Origin: Sipunculus nudus
Lineage: Eukaryota > Annelida > Sipuncula > Golfingiida > Sipunculidae
Reading direction: 5' to 3'
Length of the DNA stretch: 64,000 bases
NCBI GenBank assembly: GCA_026874595.1
Contig: CM049306.1
Location: forward strand, 18,903,019-18,967,018
Shown here: one piece after another, positions 38,501 to 52,700 of the stretch
Layout of the letters: the number at the start of each line of letters is the position of its first letter
Numbering within the stretch: position 1 is the first letter of the stretch
Translations under genes and position numbers: made by a program
Notes under the pieces: generated by a model
What the model was told of the DNA's origin: nothing
The model's database searches: none
The model's input: only the letters and a program-made list of their open reading frames with translations

Positions 38501-41500
38501 TTATTTGGCTCTTTAAGTTCAATAATTCTAAAATTCATTTTGTCATTTCATATCACACTACAATATAAACCTATATTTATTTAGAGGTTTTCTAAACCAA
38601 AATACTGTGTTAATCATTAATATACCATGAAAATTAAAACATTACATGAAAATCATAGAGAATATACCATGAAAATTATAACATTACATGAAAATCATAT
38701 AGATTGTGCCATGAAAATTAAAACATTTCATGAAGATCATAGAGAATTTAGTAAAACTAACAAAGCTTATTCAAGAAAATCAGTGAACACCAGGCTGAAA
38801 TCATATAAATTCCATTTAGGTACAGATCTGTGAAAGGCCCACCTTTTTCGTAGAATTCAAAGCACGCTGTAAGCCTTCTTTTTCCTGAGCATCAGAAGAA
38901 AGCACAAAGAGAAAGATTAGTGTATTAAAGAAGAAACGAGATAAGAATGAAGAAGACAAGAATGAGAGATTAAAAGTGAAGAATATAAATGACAGAGACA
39001 GCATGAAAAAGATGTAGAAGTCTTTGTGGAGAACAGATCTGCTACAGTCATAATGATGACAATAAAACACCGTTAAACAACAATTAATATTTATCATAAC
39101 AGAAAAGCAGTAATTAGGATAGCATTAATTTACCAATCTTTTTATGAAATTATTCTAGCAAATTCAGCATAACACAAAATTACATGCAAAAAGTTAAGCT
39201 AATCAATAATTTTATTTTATTTTTTCATAAACTATCACAAACTGACAAAGCATTGCACAGAGAGGTATTGTTACCATCATGCTCTGTTTAAATATGACAT
39301 TAATTAAGAAATTAAACTAGACTTACCTGTAAGTTGAAGTCTGATAATAATTCTACCACCTGAAATTTGCATATTGAGAGATGCACAAAGCTATCAAGAA
39401 GTCAATGTTGGACGTGAGTGCCTAGGTGAGAGAAGGAAAAAACTCTGCTGCCCTAATGATAGGCAAAACGCCAGAAGGGTGGGCAGGGAATTGGGCACAT
39501 AATCTCTATATGCAAATTTCAGGTAGTAGAATTATTGTCAAACTTCAACTTACAGGTAAGTCTCGTTTAATTTCTTAATTCTACCATCCTCATTTGCATA
39601 TGAGATCACGTGAGATTTTAAAGCACCTAGGCATGAACATGAGAGAAAAACAACAGCAGTGTATCCAGACACAATCTTTATTCTATAAATCTGGTGCAAA
39701 TCATGTAATCACTGCTTGTGCAAAAATGCTAGTATCTTCATGACTAATGTCTTTGTTGTAAACTTTACTAAAAGTTCCACAGTTTGACCACCCTGCTGTT
39801 TTTAATATTAGTTGTAAGTGCACACAGATTTTGTTAGTTTTTCTAGCAGCAGCAGCACGGGTGCTGTTGACTTCTGGGTAGCTTTGTGCATCTCACATGA
39901 TCTCATATGCAAATGAGGGTGGTAGAATTATAAATAGATGTGTCAGAACAACACGAATGCCCCCGCCTGGGGCAAATTAGAAACATTTATTAAATTTTGA
40001 AAATTTTTTTAAGTTCAGGAGGTGTTGTATGGTCAAAAGTAGGTCAACAAGGGCAAAATGCAAACTCGATCTGTAACGGGTCATTATCAAGCAACACACC
40101 AAAAATCAGGCCAGTATCTGCAGGCATTGTGAAAAAAAGTCCCTACATGTGCATTTTCCATAAAAATTTCTCTTTCATGAAATTTTCTATGTTTAGGAGC
40201 AGTAAAAAAATCAAAAGTAGGTCAACCGGGATGAAATGCAAACTTGATCTGTAACTGTCATTATCTGCCCACACATAAAAAATCAGGCCAATATCTGCAG
40301 GCATTGAGGAAAAAAAGTCTGTACATATGCATTTGTTATGAAAATTTCTATTTTTCATGAAACTTCTATGTTCAGGAGCCGTAAAACATTCAAAATGGGT
40401 CAACCAGGACAAAACGCGAAGTTGATCTGTAACTGGTCTATATCTGCCCCCACACGAAAAATCAGGCCAATATCTGCAGGCACTGCGAAAAAAAGTCCGT
40501 ACATGTGTATTTGTCATGAAAATTTCTATTTTCCATGAAATTTTCTAAGTTAAGGAGGTGTAAAACTTTCAAAAGTAGGTCAATTGAGACGAAACGCGAT
40601 CTCGATCTGTAACTTGCATTATCTGCCCACACACAAAAAATCAGGCCAATATCTGCAGGCATTGCAAAAAAAATTCCGTACATGTGTATTTGTCATGAAA
40701 ATTTCTATTTTTCACAAAATTTTCTAAGTTTAGGAGCCGTAAACGGTCAAAAGTAGGACAACTGGGACGAAACGCGAACTTGATCTGTGACTGGTCATTA
40801 TCTGCCTACACACAAAAAATCAGGCCAATATCTGCAGGCATTGCGAAAAAAAGTCTGTACATGTGTATTTGTCATGAAAATTTCTATTTTTCATGAAATT
40901 TTCTAAGTTTAGGAGCCGTTTAATGGTCAAAAGTAGGTCAACTGGGACGAAACGCAAACTCAATCTGTAACTGGTTTATATCTGCCAACACATGAAAAAT
41001 CAGGCCAATATCTGCAGGCACTGTGAAAAAAGTCCGTACATGTGTATTTGTCATGAAAATTTCTATTTTTCATGAAATTTTCTATGTTTAGGAGCCGTAA
41101 AACAATCAAAAGTAGGTCAATCGGGACGAAACGCAAACTCGATCTGTGACTGGTCATTATCTGCCCACACACAAAAAATCAGGCCAATACCTGCAGGCAT
41201 TGCCAAAAAAAGTCCGTACATGTGTATTTGTCATGAAAATTTCTATTTTTCATGAAATTTTCTAAGTTTAGGAGCCGTCAAACGGTCAAAAGTAGGTCAA
41301 CCGGGATGAAAGCAAACTCGATCTGTAACTGGTCATTATCTGCCCCCACACCAAAAATTAGGCCAATATCTGCAGGCATTGCGAAAAACAGTCAGTACAA
41401 CTGTTTGGTTTCGGAATGACGGAAGGACGGAATGACGGACATGGGTAAAACTATATGCCCCAGCCACTTTGTGGCAGGGGCATAAAAATTTTTGTGTTAT

Positions 41501-44500
41501 ATGAAGAAGGTAGAATGCATACTTTAAGCACGTTTGACTGTTTTTCCAGTTTTGATTCTAGTTCTTCAAGCTCCACCTCATGGCCACAAACATCCTATGA
41601 ATAGCATTGACACAAATATATGGTAACACTAGAACAGGCTCCTTACTGTATATGTAACATGAAAGCAAAAGCACAATGATACAGAAAGCACCTGCTTTAG
41701 ACCTCCTGTTCTTAGATTAGCAATAAAATCACACATGGCCAATGTTACTGTGCTTAATGATATAATGTATGACAGTACCAGCCTGTCATATGTGCTTACA
41801 CTGATGGCATTTTTTACATTAAACAGCTGTACGTATTCAGTCTCATGATCAAGACAACAATATAAAACTAGAATATCAGCAGAAGCTGACAAAAGCCCTC
41901 AGCCAAAAGAACAGTGTTTAGAGGTGGTAACAGTGACAAGTACTAAATATCTGTTCTCACATGGATGTATATCTGTACATGTCTCAGTTATAAATTTAAA
42001 ATGGAGAGGAATGTACCATGACTCATAACAATCCATCAAATGCTTCCTGAAAATAAGCTTCTAAGTTTTATTCTATTATAAGCTCTGTGACCTTGAAAAG
42101 CAGGTCAAGGTCACCCATCTTCGAACTTGACCGAGATTTTGTTGCTATGCATCTTCACCAAAGAAATAAAATTCCTATTGTGAATCCTTTTAGAGATATC
42201 CTGCTCACAAGACCAAAATTGAAAAATCCAAGAAAAATTCATTAAAAATCAGAAATTGCTGGTGGCGCCCCCAAACTTGTGCAGCAGTTACAGACCATCA
42301 GTCCCTATAATCATAGTAAGTATTGTAAAAATCCACCCAATGGTTCCTGAGAAATAAGCTTCTAAATGTTTTTTCTATAATCAGCTCTAAAACGTAGAAA
42401 AATAGGTCAAGGTCACCAATCTTTGTACTTGACTGAGATTTTGTCAATATACATCTTCACCGAAAAAATAAAATTCCTACGGTGAATCCTTTTAGAGATA
42501 TTCCGCTCACAAGCCCAAAATTGAAAAATCCGATAAAAATTCATTAAAAATCAGAAATTGTAGGTGGCGCCACCAAACTTGTGTAGCAGGTACAGATTAT
42601 CAGTCCCAATAATCATGGTAAGTTTTGTGAAAATCCACCAAATGGTTCCTGAGTAATAAGCATCTAAGTGTTTTTCTATAATCAGCTCTAAAATGTAGAA
42701 AAATAGGTCAAGGTCACCCATCTTCGAACTTGACCGATATTTTGTCGATATACATCTTTACCGAGGAAATAAAATTCTGACGGTGAATCCTTTTCAAGAT
42801 ATCCCGCTCACACGGTAAAAGTTAACGGACGCCGGACGGACTGACGGACCGACAGCTTGGGTGATGACAATAGCCCATCAGCCTAAGGGCTGAGGGCTAA
42901 AAAAACAATATAAAAAGAAGTAAAACAATTGATTTGCATGCTTGAGAGGTTTTGCTCCAATTAATGGCTTTCATATGACTTTTGATAGTCAATACCTGTA
43001 TACATTTTTCACAGCCAGGTACATGACAGAACTGACATAAAATGCCAGGTAATCTTCACAACACTGATTTATATACACTTCAACAACACTCCTTGCACTT
43101 TGAAAACCCCCACAGTGCTCAATTCAAGAGCCTTGATTAAGCAATTCCAATGAAGTTCAAGGACTGTCCATAGTTAACAAAACATTTACTTACCATACCC
43201 TGTCTGAGTTTTTTTACGGTTTCCGCCAGGTTCTGCTCTGACTTCTGTAAGCGGGTCACGTTGGTCTCTGCCTCCTCAAGAAGTTTCACCTGGGCCCTGA
43301 GCTGGGTGAGTTCACTGCGAGGTACAGTGGCCAGCTCCTTGTTGGCATGGCTGTACTCGTACAGCTCTAGCCTGTCCTTCAGATCTTGTCTCTCCCGCTC
43401 AAGTTCACAGATCTCATCCTGGCAGCGGCCCAGCCTCTGGTGCAGGCTGGTGTTCTCCTGTTCTGCCTCCTTACTGATACTTACCTGAAGATAAGCATCT
43501 TATGTTCACTATGTACCAATCCTACCTATCCTAGTACTCACACATCATAGATTAGTACAATGAAGCTGCTCTCTCTATTGTTTAAGATACAGACACTGCC
43601 TAAAGTCTTCTAACTATTTATAAAGAACTAAATGATCAAATACAGAATTCCTGTATTTAGGTTATCACCAGGACTGTTGGAAAGTGGCCTAATGGATACA
43701 GGGTGGCCTTAATACAGGTGTAATCCTTCAGGGTAGAAGGGGCAAATAAGGACAAGAAATCTGGTGGGCCGGATTTTTTATAGGAGTGACCATGAGAATG
43801 AGTTGTGCTGTATATCTTTATACTTGATCTTTAAAATGAATCATTATTTTTTTCAGTATAAATTGTTCACTGAGATGCTGAGATATGATAACAATGTGTC
43901 ACCACAGAATTTCCATTTTATGTTAAATTATCCATTGTACCAATCTCTTTAGAACATTTATTTGATTTCAAGCAGCCAACAAGAAGACAAAACCTTATGC
44001 AAACAATATTATTCACACATATTCACTTTTTGCCAAATACAGATACATAAAGCAGGCTAATATGTTAATCATCTGACGCAATATAAGGAACCTAAATAGA
44101 GAGAGCAACTTGTCTAAGTACCTTCAACATGCATAAATCACAAAAGTTAAAACTAACTGAAATATCTTTTTAAATTCCTCAGATGTATACATGAAAAAGT
44201 TTTAAAAGACAGACAGATTATAAGAGAAGACACACATCGACACAGACAGAGCACTCACATTTGATTAATACACCAAGAGACATTCCTGTGGCAGCCTGAC
44301 ATACTTTTTCTGTACCCCATGCGAGATCATAAACAGCATGCGGTTTATTAGTCAGTTCAGACATTCTGCACACAGTCCATGAAGGAATGTTATAACCTAC
44401 AGCAGGAGCATGCAGTTTGTGTTACTTGGCTTTCAGCGTTTACTCTGTATTTACATGACTCATACAGTAACCCAGAGTCTGTTTCCTGTTACCAATTAGT

Positions 44501-46688
44501 CCTCTCCACATGTGTGAGGGTTGTCTCTCATATACATCTACAACTTGTGTAACATGATATCCAGCTGCTTATTCTTGAAGAAACCTCAATATTAAAGTAA
44601 TGGGAGAAATGGTTATAATTATCTAGTTCATTGATACTGGTCAGAATTCATACTTTTTTCATCACAAATTTTGTTTAATATGCACAAAACACTGACAGCA
44701 GACCCACAAGAAATTTTTGCTGAATGGCTTGAATCCTGGATTTTGAATTAGGCATCATACAGAAAAAAAAATGAGAAACTTGCACAAAATTGAGGAGCTG
44801 TGGCCAATTTTTAAAGGTTGGGCCCTTAAAATGATTTAAGACAGCTCATTGCACTATGAAGAAAACATTAAATCACAAACACAATATAAAATTTTCAGAG
44901 AGCCTTTCAAAGAAAACATTCCCTATACAGAGTTAAGAATGGCCCGAAACTGATTGCCTTTTGAAGACTTCAGACACTATTTCACAATAATTTTGCATTG
45001 ATGACTAGTTGAAATTCAAATTTGAACCTTACAGCTCCAAAACCTTCCTCAGAAGGCTGCATCTCAAGCTCACAGAAGTTGCAATCTTCAGAATTCCTGA
45101 CATATACCTTGGGCTGTTATTAACATGTCTTAATCAGCTGTTATGAACATGTCTTAATCATTTGTTTTTCTTTGAGGTGTCTATGGTTTATTTTTTATCT
45201 TAGCAAATAATGTATTCTGTGAGGCAAAAAACAAATCTGAATGCAACCAGATATTATACTATTATGAATAAAAGTATGATTAAAACAATTTACACTTAAA
45301 CACATGTATATTATATGGGACATACCTGGCTTTTAGCAGTCACCACATTAGCTTCCAATTCCTGGATGATGTTCTTCAGTTTCTGTTCATTTTCATCAAA
45401 AGCATTGATTTTGCTGACCAGTCCCTGTTCTCTCTCCTCACTCTCCTTCAGTTTACCTGCAACCTCTACCTCTTTTTGAGCGAGCGCTTCCGCTCTTGCC
45501 TGGAGGTTAGCTTCGCTGCTCGCCAGGTCATCCATCTTCATCTTGAGCTCCTCCATACTCTTCTTGCCCTGCTCAAGAAGTCGCTGATCCTCATCTTGTT
45601 GTGCCTTCAGCGACCCAATCTCGAACTTCATACTGGATTTGTCCTCCTCCAGGGCTTGGATCTGCTGAGACATTTGTTCGTTGATCTTCTCCAGTTCTTG
45701 AATCCTATCTTGGGCCTGCTTTTCTGTCTGCTCCAGTTCAGCCATTTTGCATTGTAATGAAAACCCACAATCCTCATTGTCCTTGATGGTTTCTTTCAAG
45801 CTGGACTCATTGACTGCTAGGTCATCCACATGTACAGCCAGCTCATCAACACGATCAGCCAGCTCTATTTTCTCCTTCTGCAGTCCAGATATTTGTTTCT
45901 GAAGTTTGCCCTGTTTGTACTTCGATTCAACATTGGCTGTCTCAAGCTTGTAGATGAGCTCAATTTCATTCTGTCTTGTTTTGCTATACTTGTCCCTAAT
46001 TTCTTTCTCTGAGGATAGGATCTGCTGCAGTTTTGCTTCCCTGGTGTCAAAATCATTCAGAAGATCATCAATTGTGAGTGTCAAAGCCCTAATGCGGGCA
46101 TCACTCTGGCTCAACTGTCTCTTAAGATTCCTTTCTCTAAGTTCATATTCCCTTAATTCTACACGAAGGTTATGAATTGTACACTTGTCTTTGCGGGTCA
46201 TTTCATGCAGCTCCTCTCTGTCTTTTTCAAGCTCTATCATCTATTCAAAATGCAAATAAAACATGCATTATATAAAAAGGATAAATATCGCAAACTGTTT
46301 AAAAGCATTTATGCAACAAGGCGTCTTCAATAACATTTTCATGCAGCGAAAGCCAACAATCAAAACATGAGTAATGGTATCACTGACCTGTTCAAACTAT
46401 TTTTGTTAAATAATGTTTCCAATCATAACTTTATTGAAATGTTATTCAATTTTTACTGTTACTATTGTTTAAATAACTAATTTATCTTATGGACCAGCAT
46501 AAATATTATTTCTTTGCATAAAACAGCACAATTACAATGATAACACATTACACAGAAAACAAGTAAAGAATGAAGAAAGAACTGAAAGAATCATTATTAA
46601 TATGAAAATTAAGCAACTTTTTAACAAAAAATGAATGGTAAACTTAAAATAATTTATCAATAAAGGCCTGATGTTTTTGGTACAGATG

Positions 46689-46719
<31 letters not shown>

Positions 46720-49700
46720 AGGGGGGTATATATTAAAAATATATCTATTATTAATTGATCTAAATATATTTCTAAACTGATGACCCTATTTTTTGTACTT
46801 TACAGCTTTTGACTAGAGATGAAGGTACTGTGATACAGAACTACAATGCAGTACTATTTAAGATATGGAAAACAAATATACAATTTTTTTTAACCCACCC
46901 ATAGAAACCATTTCTTAAAAGTTTCTGTAAATCCAGTCACCTTCTATTTTGGCAAGTTCAAAGTTATCCTAAAATCTAGGTTTGAACATATTAAAATGAA
47001 ACTGAATTGAGTCTTAGAACTTTTTTTTTCAAACAGATTTTGTTGTATCAGTAACATAAGAAAACAAACATGCCTCAAAGAAATTAATGCCCAACTTCAA
47101 TTTTTTGCAAGCTTACATGCAATTCATGCTAATTACCATGCATACACTCCAACATTTGTCTTGCTTCATGCATTACAGGGTTTCACAGCTGTATGACCTT
47201 TATTTGAACAGAGTAAATTTGGCTTCTTCTTTGGTCAACAGACTTAAATGGCAATGAAACTCTTTTAAATAATTACCATAGCATAGTTGTGAATGGTTCC
47301 ATGTGTAGAAAGTGAATATTTGGACAAGCAGCCTTAATTTGCTTAAATTCTCAATAGATACAATTCTAAACATAACTAATCCAGATTGTATTCCAAGAAC
47401 CAGTTTCATTTGTGACATTGCATCATTTACAAAGTGTGAAATGGTCCAATTTTTTCTTAATTTCATAAAAGGAAACCATTAACACTGTTCAAGAAAAATT
47501 TAAAATTTTGCTGCTTTTCATTATCATTATAACAATTTAATTGAATCACAAAATGTGTTTAATGTTTCTGGCAAATATCTTCAATATTTGCTTTAGTCAA
47601 TCAATGGAAAGCTTCCATTACTCTTGTGTTTAGGTGATATGCTATCATTTAATTTCAATACCCTTCAAAACTATCAAATGGACAAGGGTGTTTAATCCAT
47701 AATCAATTGAAGAGCCACCATTAATAATCTATTTCATGCCTTTAATTGAATCTAAATTAATTCTACTCTTGTACTGAAATGAACTACCCCATTATTCAGT
47801 TATGTATACACAAGAATATGAAATTATGGTAGCAATATATTATATGCCAGGGAAACTATGTTTACCGGGGGAGGGGATTGCTACAGAAAAGGAACCATCA
47901 ACTCATGATCTGCCACGATCCATTCTCACCAATGTACAAACCACATACACCAGTATTCACACAAACACACCTACACACAACAACCATACACACAGGATTA
48001 ACATGAGGATTTGGGACACCATGAAATGAGGCTGGGATGATCTTATCGCACAATATCCACACTAATATGTATTATATATAGTTTGGCATCTTTCTGACCA
48101 AATGTAAATGAATAAAAGAATGTATAATCACAGAAAATAATCAAAATAGAAGACATTCCTAAATCATTAATCTAAAACTTGTGAAAGTTTGTAACGTTGA
48201 TATCTGCTGGCCCTGGAATAAAATTTATCTTTCCCCACTTAGTTTCTATCATCAATATGTGGCTCTTTGCATCAAGTACAACAGAGCTCTGATTTTGATT
48301 TTTTTATGTTATCAGATTCACTTCGGCTTACTACTGTGGAGAAATTACCAATAAAAGAACAATATATGACAATTTAAAGATTGACACATTTATTCTGTAT
48401 GCCTGTTAGTTAAATTGGTCCGTTAAATTACTCAATGGATTTGTACCTGCTGTTTCATCTGTCTTTCAACCTTTTCCAGGTCATAGATGCGCTGCCTCAT
48501 GATGGCTTCGGGGCTGTCCAACGCTGTGGGATTTTCACACATGGGTGTGGCTGGAACCTCTTGGTTCTCTAACAATTCTACTTTGCGAATGAGTCCTTTT
48601 TCTGAGCGTTCTAACTCAGCAATTCTTTCTAGTAATCTAAGCTTATCTGCTTTATCCAGATCTGTAAGTTTGTTTTTGAGTTCACTATCAGACTCCTCCA
48701 ACACACTGATCTCCTCCACCAGTTTGTAATACACATCCTTGTCCTTTATATCCTTCAGGGCCATGGCCAGCGGTGATCTGTTGAGCACATCTTTATCTTC
48801 CTCTTGTACCTTTTGCTCAAGGCTTTTCAGAGTTCTCTTCAGCTCTTCAATGCGCTGTTTGTGTTTTAACTCTGACATTTCAAGATCTGCTACTTGAACT
48901 TCAAGATGTCTTATTTTCTCAGCTTCTTCACCATCTCGTCCAAGGTTGCTGTATTCCAGCATCTCTTTCAAGCTTAATGAGAGTAAATAGTTTCTTTTAA
49001 TTGCTTTACTGATATATGTAAGTTGATGGACATTGACATAATGCTGTATATGGAATGTTTTATGATCTGTCTTGGAAACTGCTAACATGAGAAAATATAA
49101 CACACAACACTTGCCAAATTTGAGAATGACTACAGAAATAAAAACAATTTTTAATGCAATCAGCCATTTTTGTTCTCAGCTCTCAAAGTCTATAAAAATA
49201 CAAATGAGGATAACACAAGAGGAGCGGTTATTTTAGCAATACAAAATTATAGGTATTTAAAGAGCGAACAAATAATTTAGACCAAGAACTAAGCAAAAGC
49301 TAATTCATTAAATTAAATGACAAGTTGCTCCATTGCACAAGTTGATCTGATTTCTGACTGGATCAAAATGGAGGTATTTGATTATATTGAAATTTGAGTT
49401 ACAATGAAGACTTTCCATAATCTTTATCAGAGTCACCAGACACTGCTTAATTAACCTGGTATGGGACCATGACTTACCTGGCTTCACTTTTCCTGAGGCG
49501 GTCAAGCTCACACAGCTGAAGGTCCTGCTGCACTCTGTGTTCTTGTTCTTGTATAGCTTCAGCCTGAACTTTCTTATCAAGCTCAGCTCTGTAAATGACA
49601 AAGAAATGTAGTTAAAGGTGTTATATTTTAATATTAAAATTTACACACATTCAATCATACTGGGCCTGAAAATCACCTTTCCATTACATTTCAATGGGGA

Positions 49701-52700
49701 AGAATACATTCCCTTTAAGTTACAAAAATTTCAGATATACTGAACAGGATATGAACTTGCTGCTATTGGATCACAAATGAAGTATCCCAACAATGACCAA
49801 ACAAACCTAATTTTATCATTCAATCTTTGAAAGAACAAAAACAGTAGGTACTTATAAATTTTTCACTAGAACATTAATTTAAAGAAACACTTTATCACCA
49901 GCATAGACTATGGATACAATATCTACACAATTCATATCATGCTGAACTCTTTAATGATTCCCCTACCCTTGTACAAACATGTTCTGAAGATCAAATTAGC
50001 TAAATACATATCATACCATTTTTTCATAAACATGACACTGACATGTTATAATTCTAATACTCATGGTGCAATTTAACCCAGGCAGACTACCACACATTCA
50101 CAGATAGAGCAAAGCTGACATCTCCTAACTGACAGCTTCAACAACATGGATTTCAATGATGATGGCATATTCATTTTTTCTGGAAAAAAAAAGTTTTCAA
50201 TCATATTAAATGAAATATTATAACAGAATGCTCTGTACTGTAAAATCTTACCGGAGCTCTATATTTTCCTTTTGGACTTCAAACACTTTCAGTCTGGATG
50301 ATATTTCTGTTTTTACAAGGGACTGCACTCTAGCCTCGTATTCTGTATCCTGAAATCACAACATAAGTAGAAATATTACAAATAATCATTACAAAAAGTT
50401 CTAATTTGTAACAGTAAAATGTATCAAAACCATACTGACAAAAAAGTAACTGAATCTACCTGTTTTATAATTTACACCATTGTATCAGGTTTTTTTAACA
50501 CAATTATCATTTTATTTTTTCACTTGTACACAAAATGCAAAAGCTTGCACAGCATTGGTCAACCTGGATCATTTCTAACAAATATTAACAAAATTACATG
50601 GTAGTAAGACATGCTAAAACTGTTATTATTATAGATGGAGTTTTACCTTTGTTTCTGGTCTGTGGTGAAGCATTGGAATATCAGTATCAACTTCCATTGT
50701 AACAGCCTCATGTTGCAGTGCCTCCCGCAGTTTTTCTAGGTTATCCTCAAGATCAATAATCCTTGCTTTGTTTAGCTCATCGAGTCTTTCCATTTCATGA
50801 ACTTTGGCAAGCAGCTCAACTTTGGTCAGCGCTTCTCTGTAATTGAAAGTTTCAGTTTCATCTGTTTTCAGTAGGTCATCTGAACACATGGTAATGTTTC
50901 CACTGTCTGTGGTGAATGTTTCGTGAAGGGATTTTGCAGCTTTGGCTTCTCTGAGGAGCTCTGCAAGTCTCATGTTTTCAGTCTCTAACTGTGTGATTTT
51001 AATTTTGAGCTCTGACTCTGCAACTTGCAGGTTAAACACAGAACCCTCGAGTGATTTTACTTTTTTCATGTGACTAATTTCAATGTCTTCATGTTCACTC
51101 TCATTTGCTTTATACTGTGCAATTTCCTTTTCTAACTCCCTCACCTTCTCTCTATACTCCTTGCACATTTTCTCCCATTCGTTAAGTTCATTTTTCAACT
51201 CTTTCTCTGTGCACTCCATCTCAGCAATTTTCTGATGTGAATCATATTGACATTTCTCAGTCAGATCAGTGATAGTTGCTCTCAGTTGGGTTTCAGTGAG
51301 TTCTTTTTCTGCAAGTTTGTCCATGAGATGTTCCTGAGCTTTCATGAGTGTGTCTACCTTCTCTTGGAGTCCTTCTATCTCAGCTTGGTTCTGGATCTGA
51401 CTAATGAGCTTCATCTCAGCAGCTTGCTTCTCCTCTTGGAGGAGTAATATGGTTTGCTTTAAATCTTCTTCCTTCTTCTCGTGGGATTTTATATGCTGCT
51501 CGAGCTTGTCTTTGTGACTTTCTTTCTCTGCTGATTCTAGCTGATCTCTCAGTTTGGCATTATCCTCCTCCATGATATCAAGCTGTTCATATAATTTTTG
51601 CTCATTTTTATTGAGGAAGTCAATTTTCTTCTCAAGTTTGCTCAGTTTAGCCTCAAGCTTCTGTTGTTTCTCTGTGATGGATTTGTTCTCGTCCTTCAAA
51701 TGCTGTTCTGTCTTCTCTGCTTCAGCCAGTTTCTGTCCCAGCTGTGCCATAGTGGCTGCATCACCTTCAAGTAAGCTGACATCTTCCACACTGTTGATGA
51801 GAGCCAGCTTGGCTTGCAGCAAATTGTCTTTCAGTTCTTTATTCTCCTTTTCCAGGGCAGCTAAAGATCTTTGCAAGTCTGCAAGCTGCCACTGTTCATT
51901 GTCTTTTCCAGTTGAATTTCCATCAGAATCTGCACCTTCACTTTGAGCAATCAATTCATCGATGTGATCCTGCAGTTCTTGGTTGTCCAAATTGGATTTA
52001 TACACCTGCTCAAGAAGGTCACTTTCCCGAGCAGCAAGTTCCTTCACCCGCTCAGACAATCTTTTGTTCTCTTCTTTGACTTTATCCATTTCTGTGCTGA
52101 TGTTATTACACTTAGTTTTGTATTTTTCCATTGTTTGTACTTTCTGTTTTAGATCTCCCTCTTTGTCTTCCAGCGAGATAATAGTCTCGTTCAGTAAAGA
52201 CTCATTCTCAGCCATGCAGTCAACCTGGCGCTCAAGTGACTGTATTCTTCTCTGCTTTTCCTCAGTCACCAAAGCTAATTGGTCCCTGACTTGAATTTCT
52301 TTGTCTTGGGAATCTTGCAGCTTCCACTTCAGTTGTTTAATTGTGGTAAGCAGTTCACTTTCAGCTCTCTTCAGTGACCTGATTTTGTGCTCATATTCTT
52401 CATCCTTGGCAAATAAGGCATCTGCTAGTTCTTGCTTTACTTTCTGGTTTTCCTGCTTGGCCGAGTTTAACTTGGACTGAAAGTTTTCATTGGAGTCTTC
52501 AAGTGACTGGATTTGTTCTTCAAGGTTGAGGGATCTGTTGGTCTCCTCCTCAGTTAGCACCTGAAAAGAATATGTGTCAAAAAATATTTTAAAGGGACAT
52601 AAGCATGAACCTGACAGTTGCTAAACTAGGGATCCAGTCATGAAAATGTGTTCTTCTTATCTTTTGTATCTGGGAACTTGTTCAAGTTTACCTGCAAAGA

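Noticed and set aside
38627-38833. Plus-strand ORF with a 14-residue MKIKTLHENH repeat
   Set aside because: Produced by the 42-bp tandem repeat inside an intron of the minus-strand gene.
44260-44310. Exon-like stretch with donor GTGAGT in the intron between exons 8 and 9
   Set aside because: The required frame contains a stop (TAA) before the donor.
51554-52294. Ser/Leu/Phe-rich plus-strand ORFs opposite exon 4
   Set aside because: Antisense shadows of the Glu/Lys-rich coiled coil (GAG/AAG read backwards give Ser, Leu, Phe).
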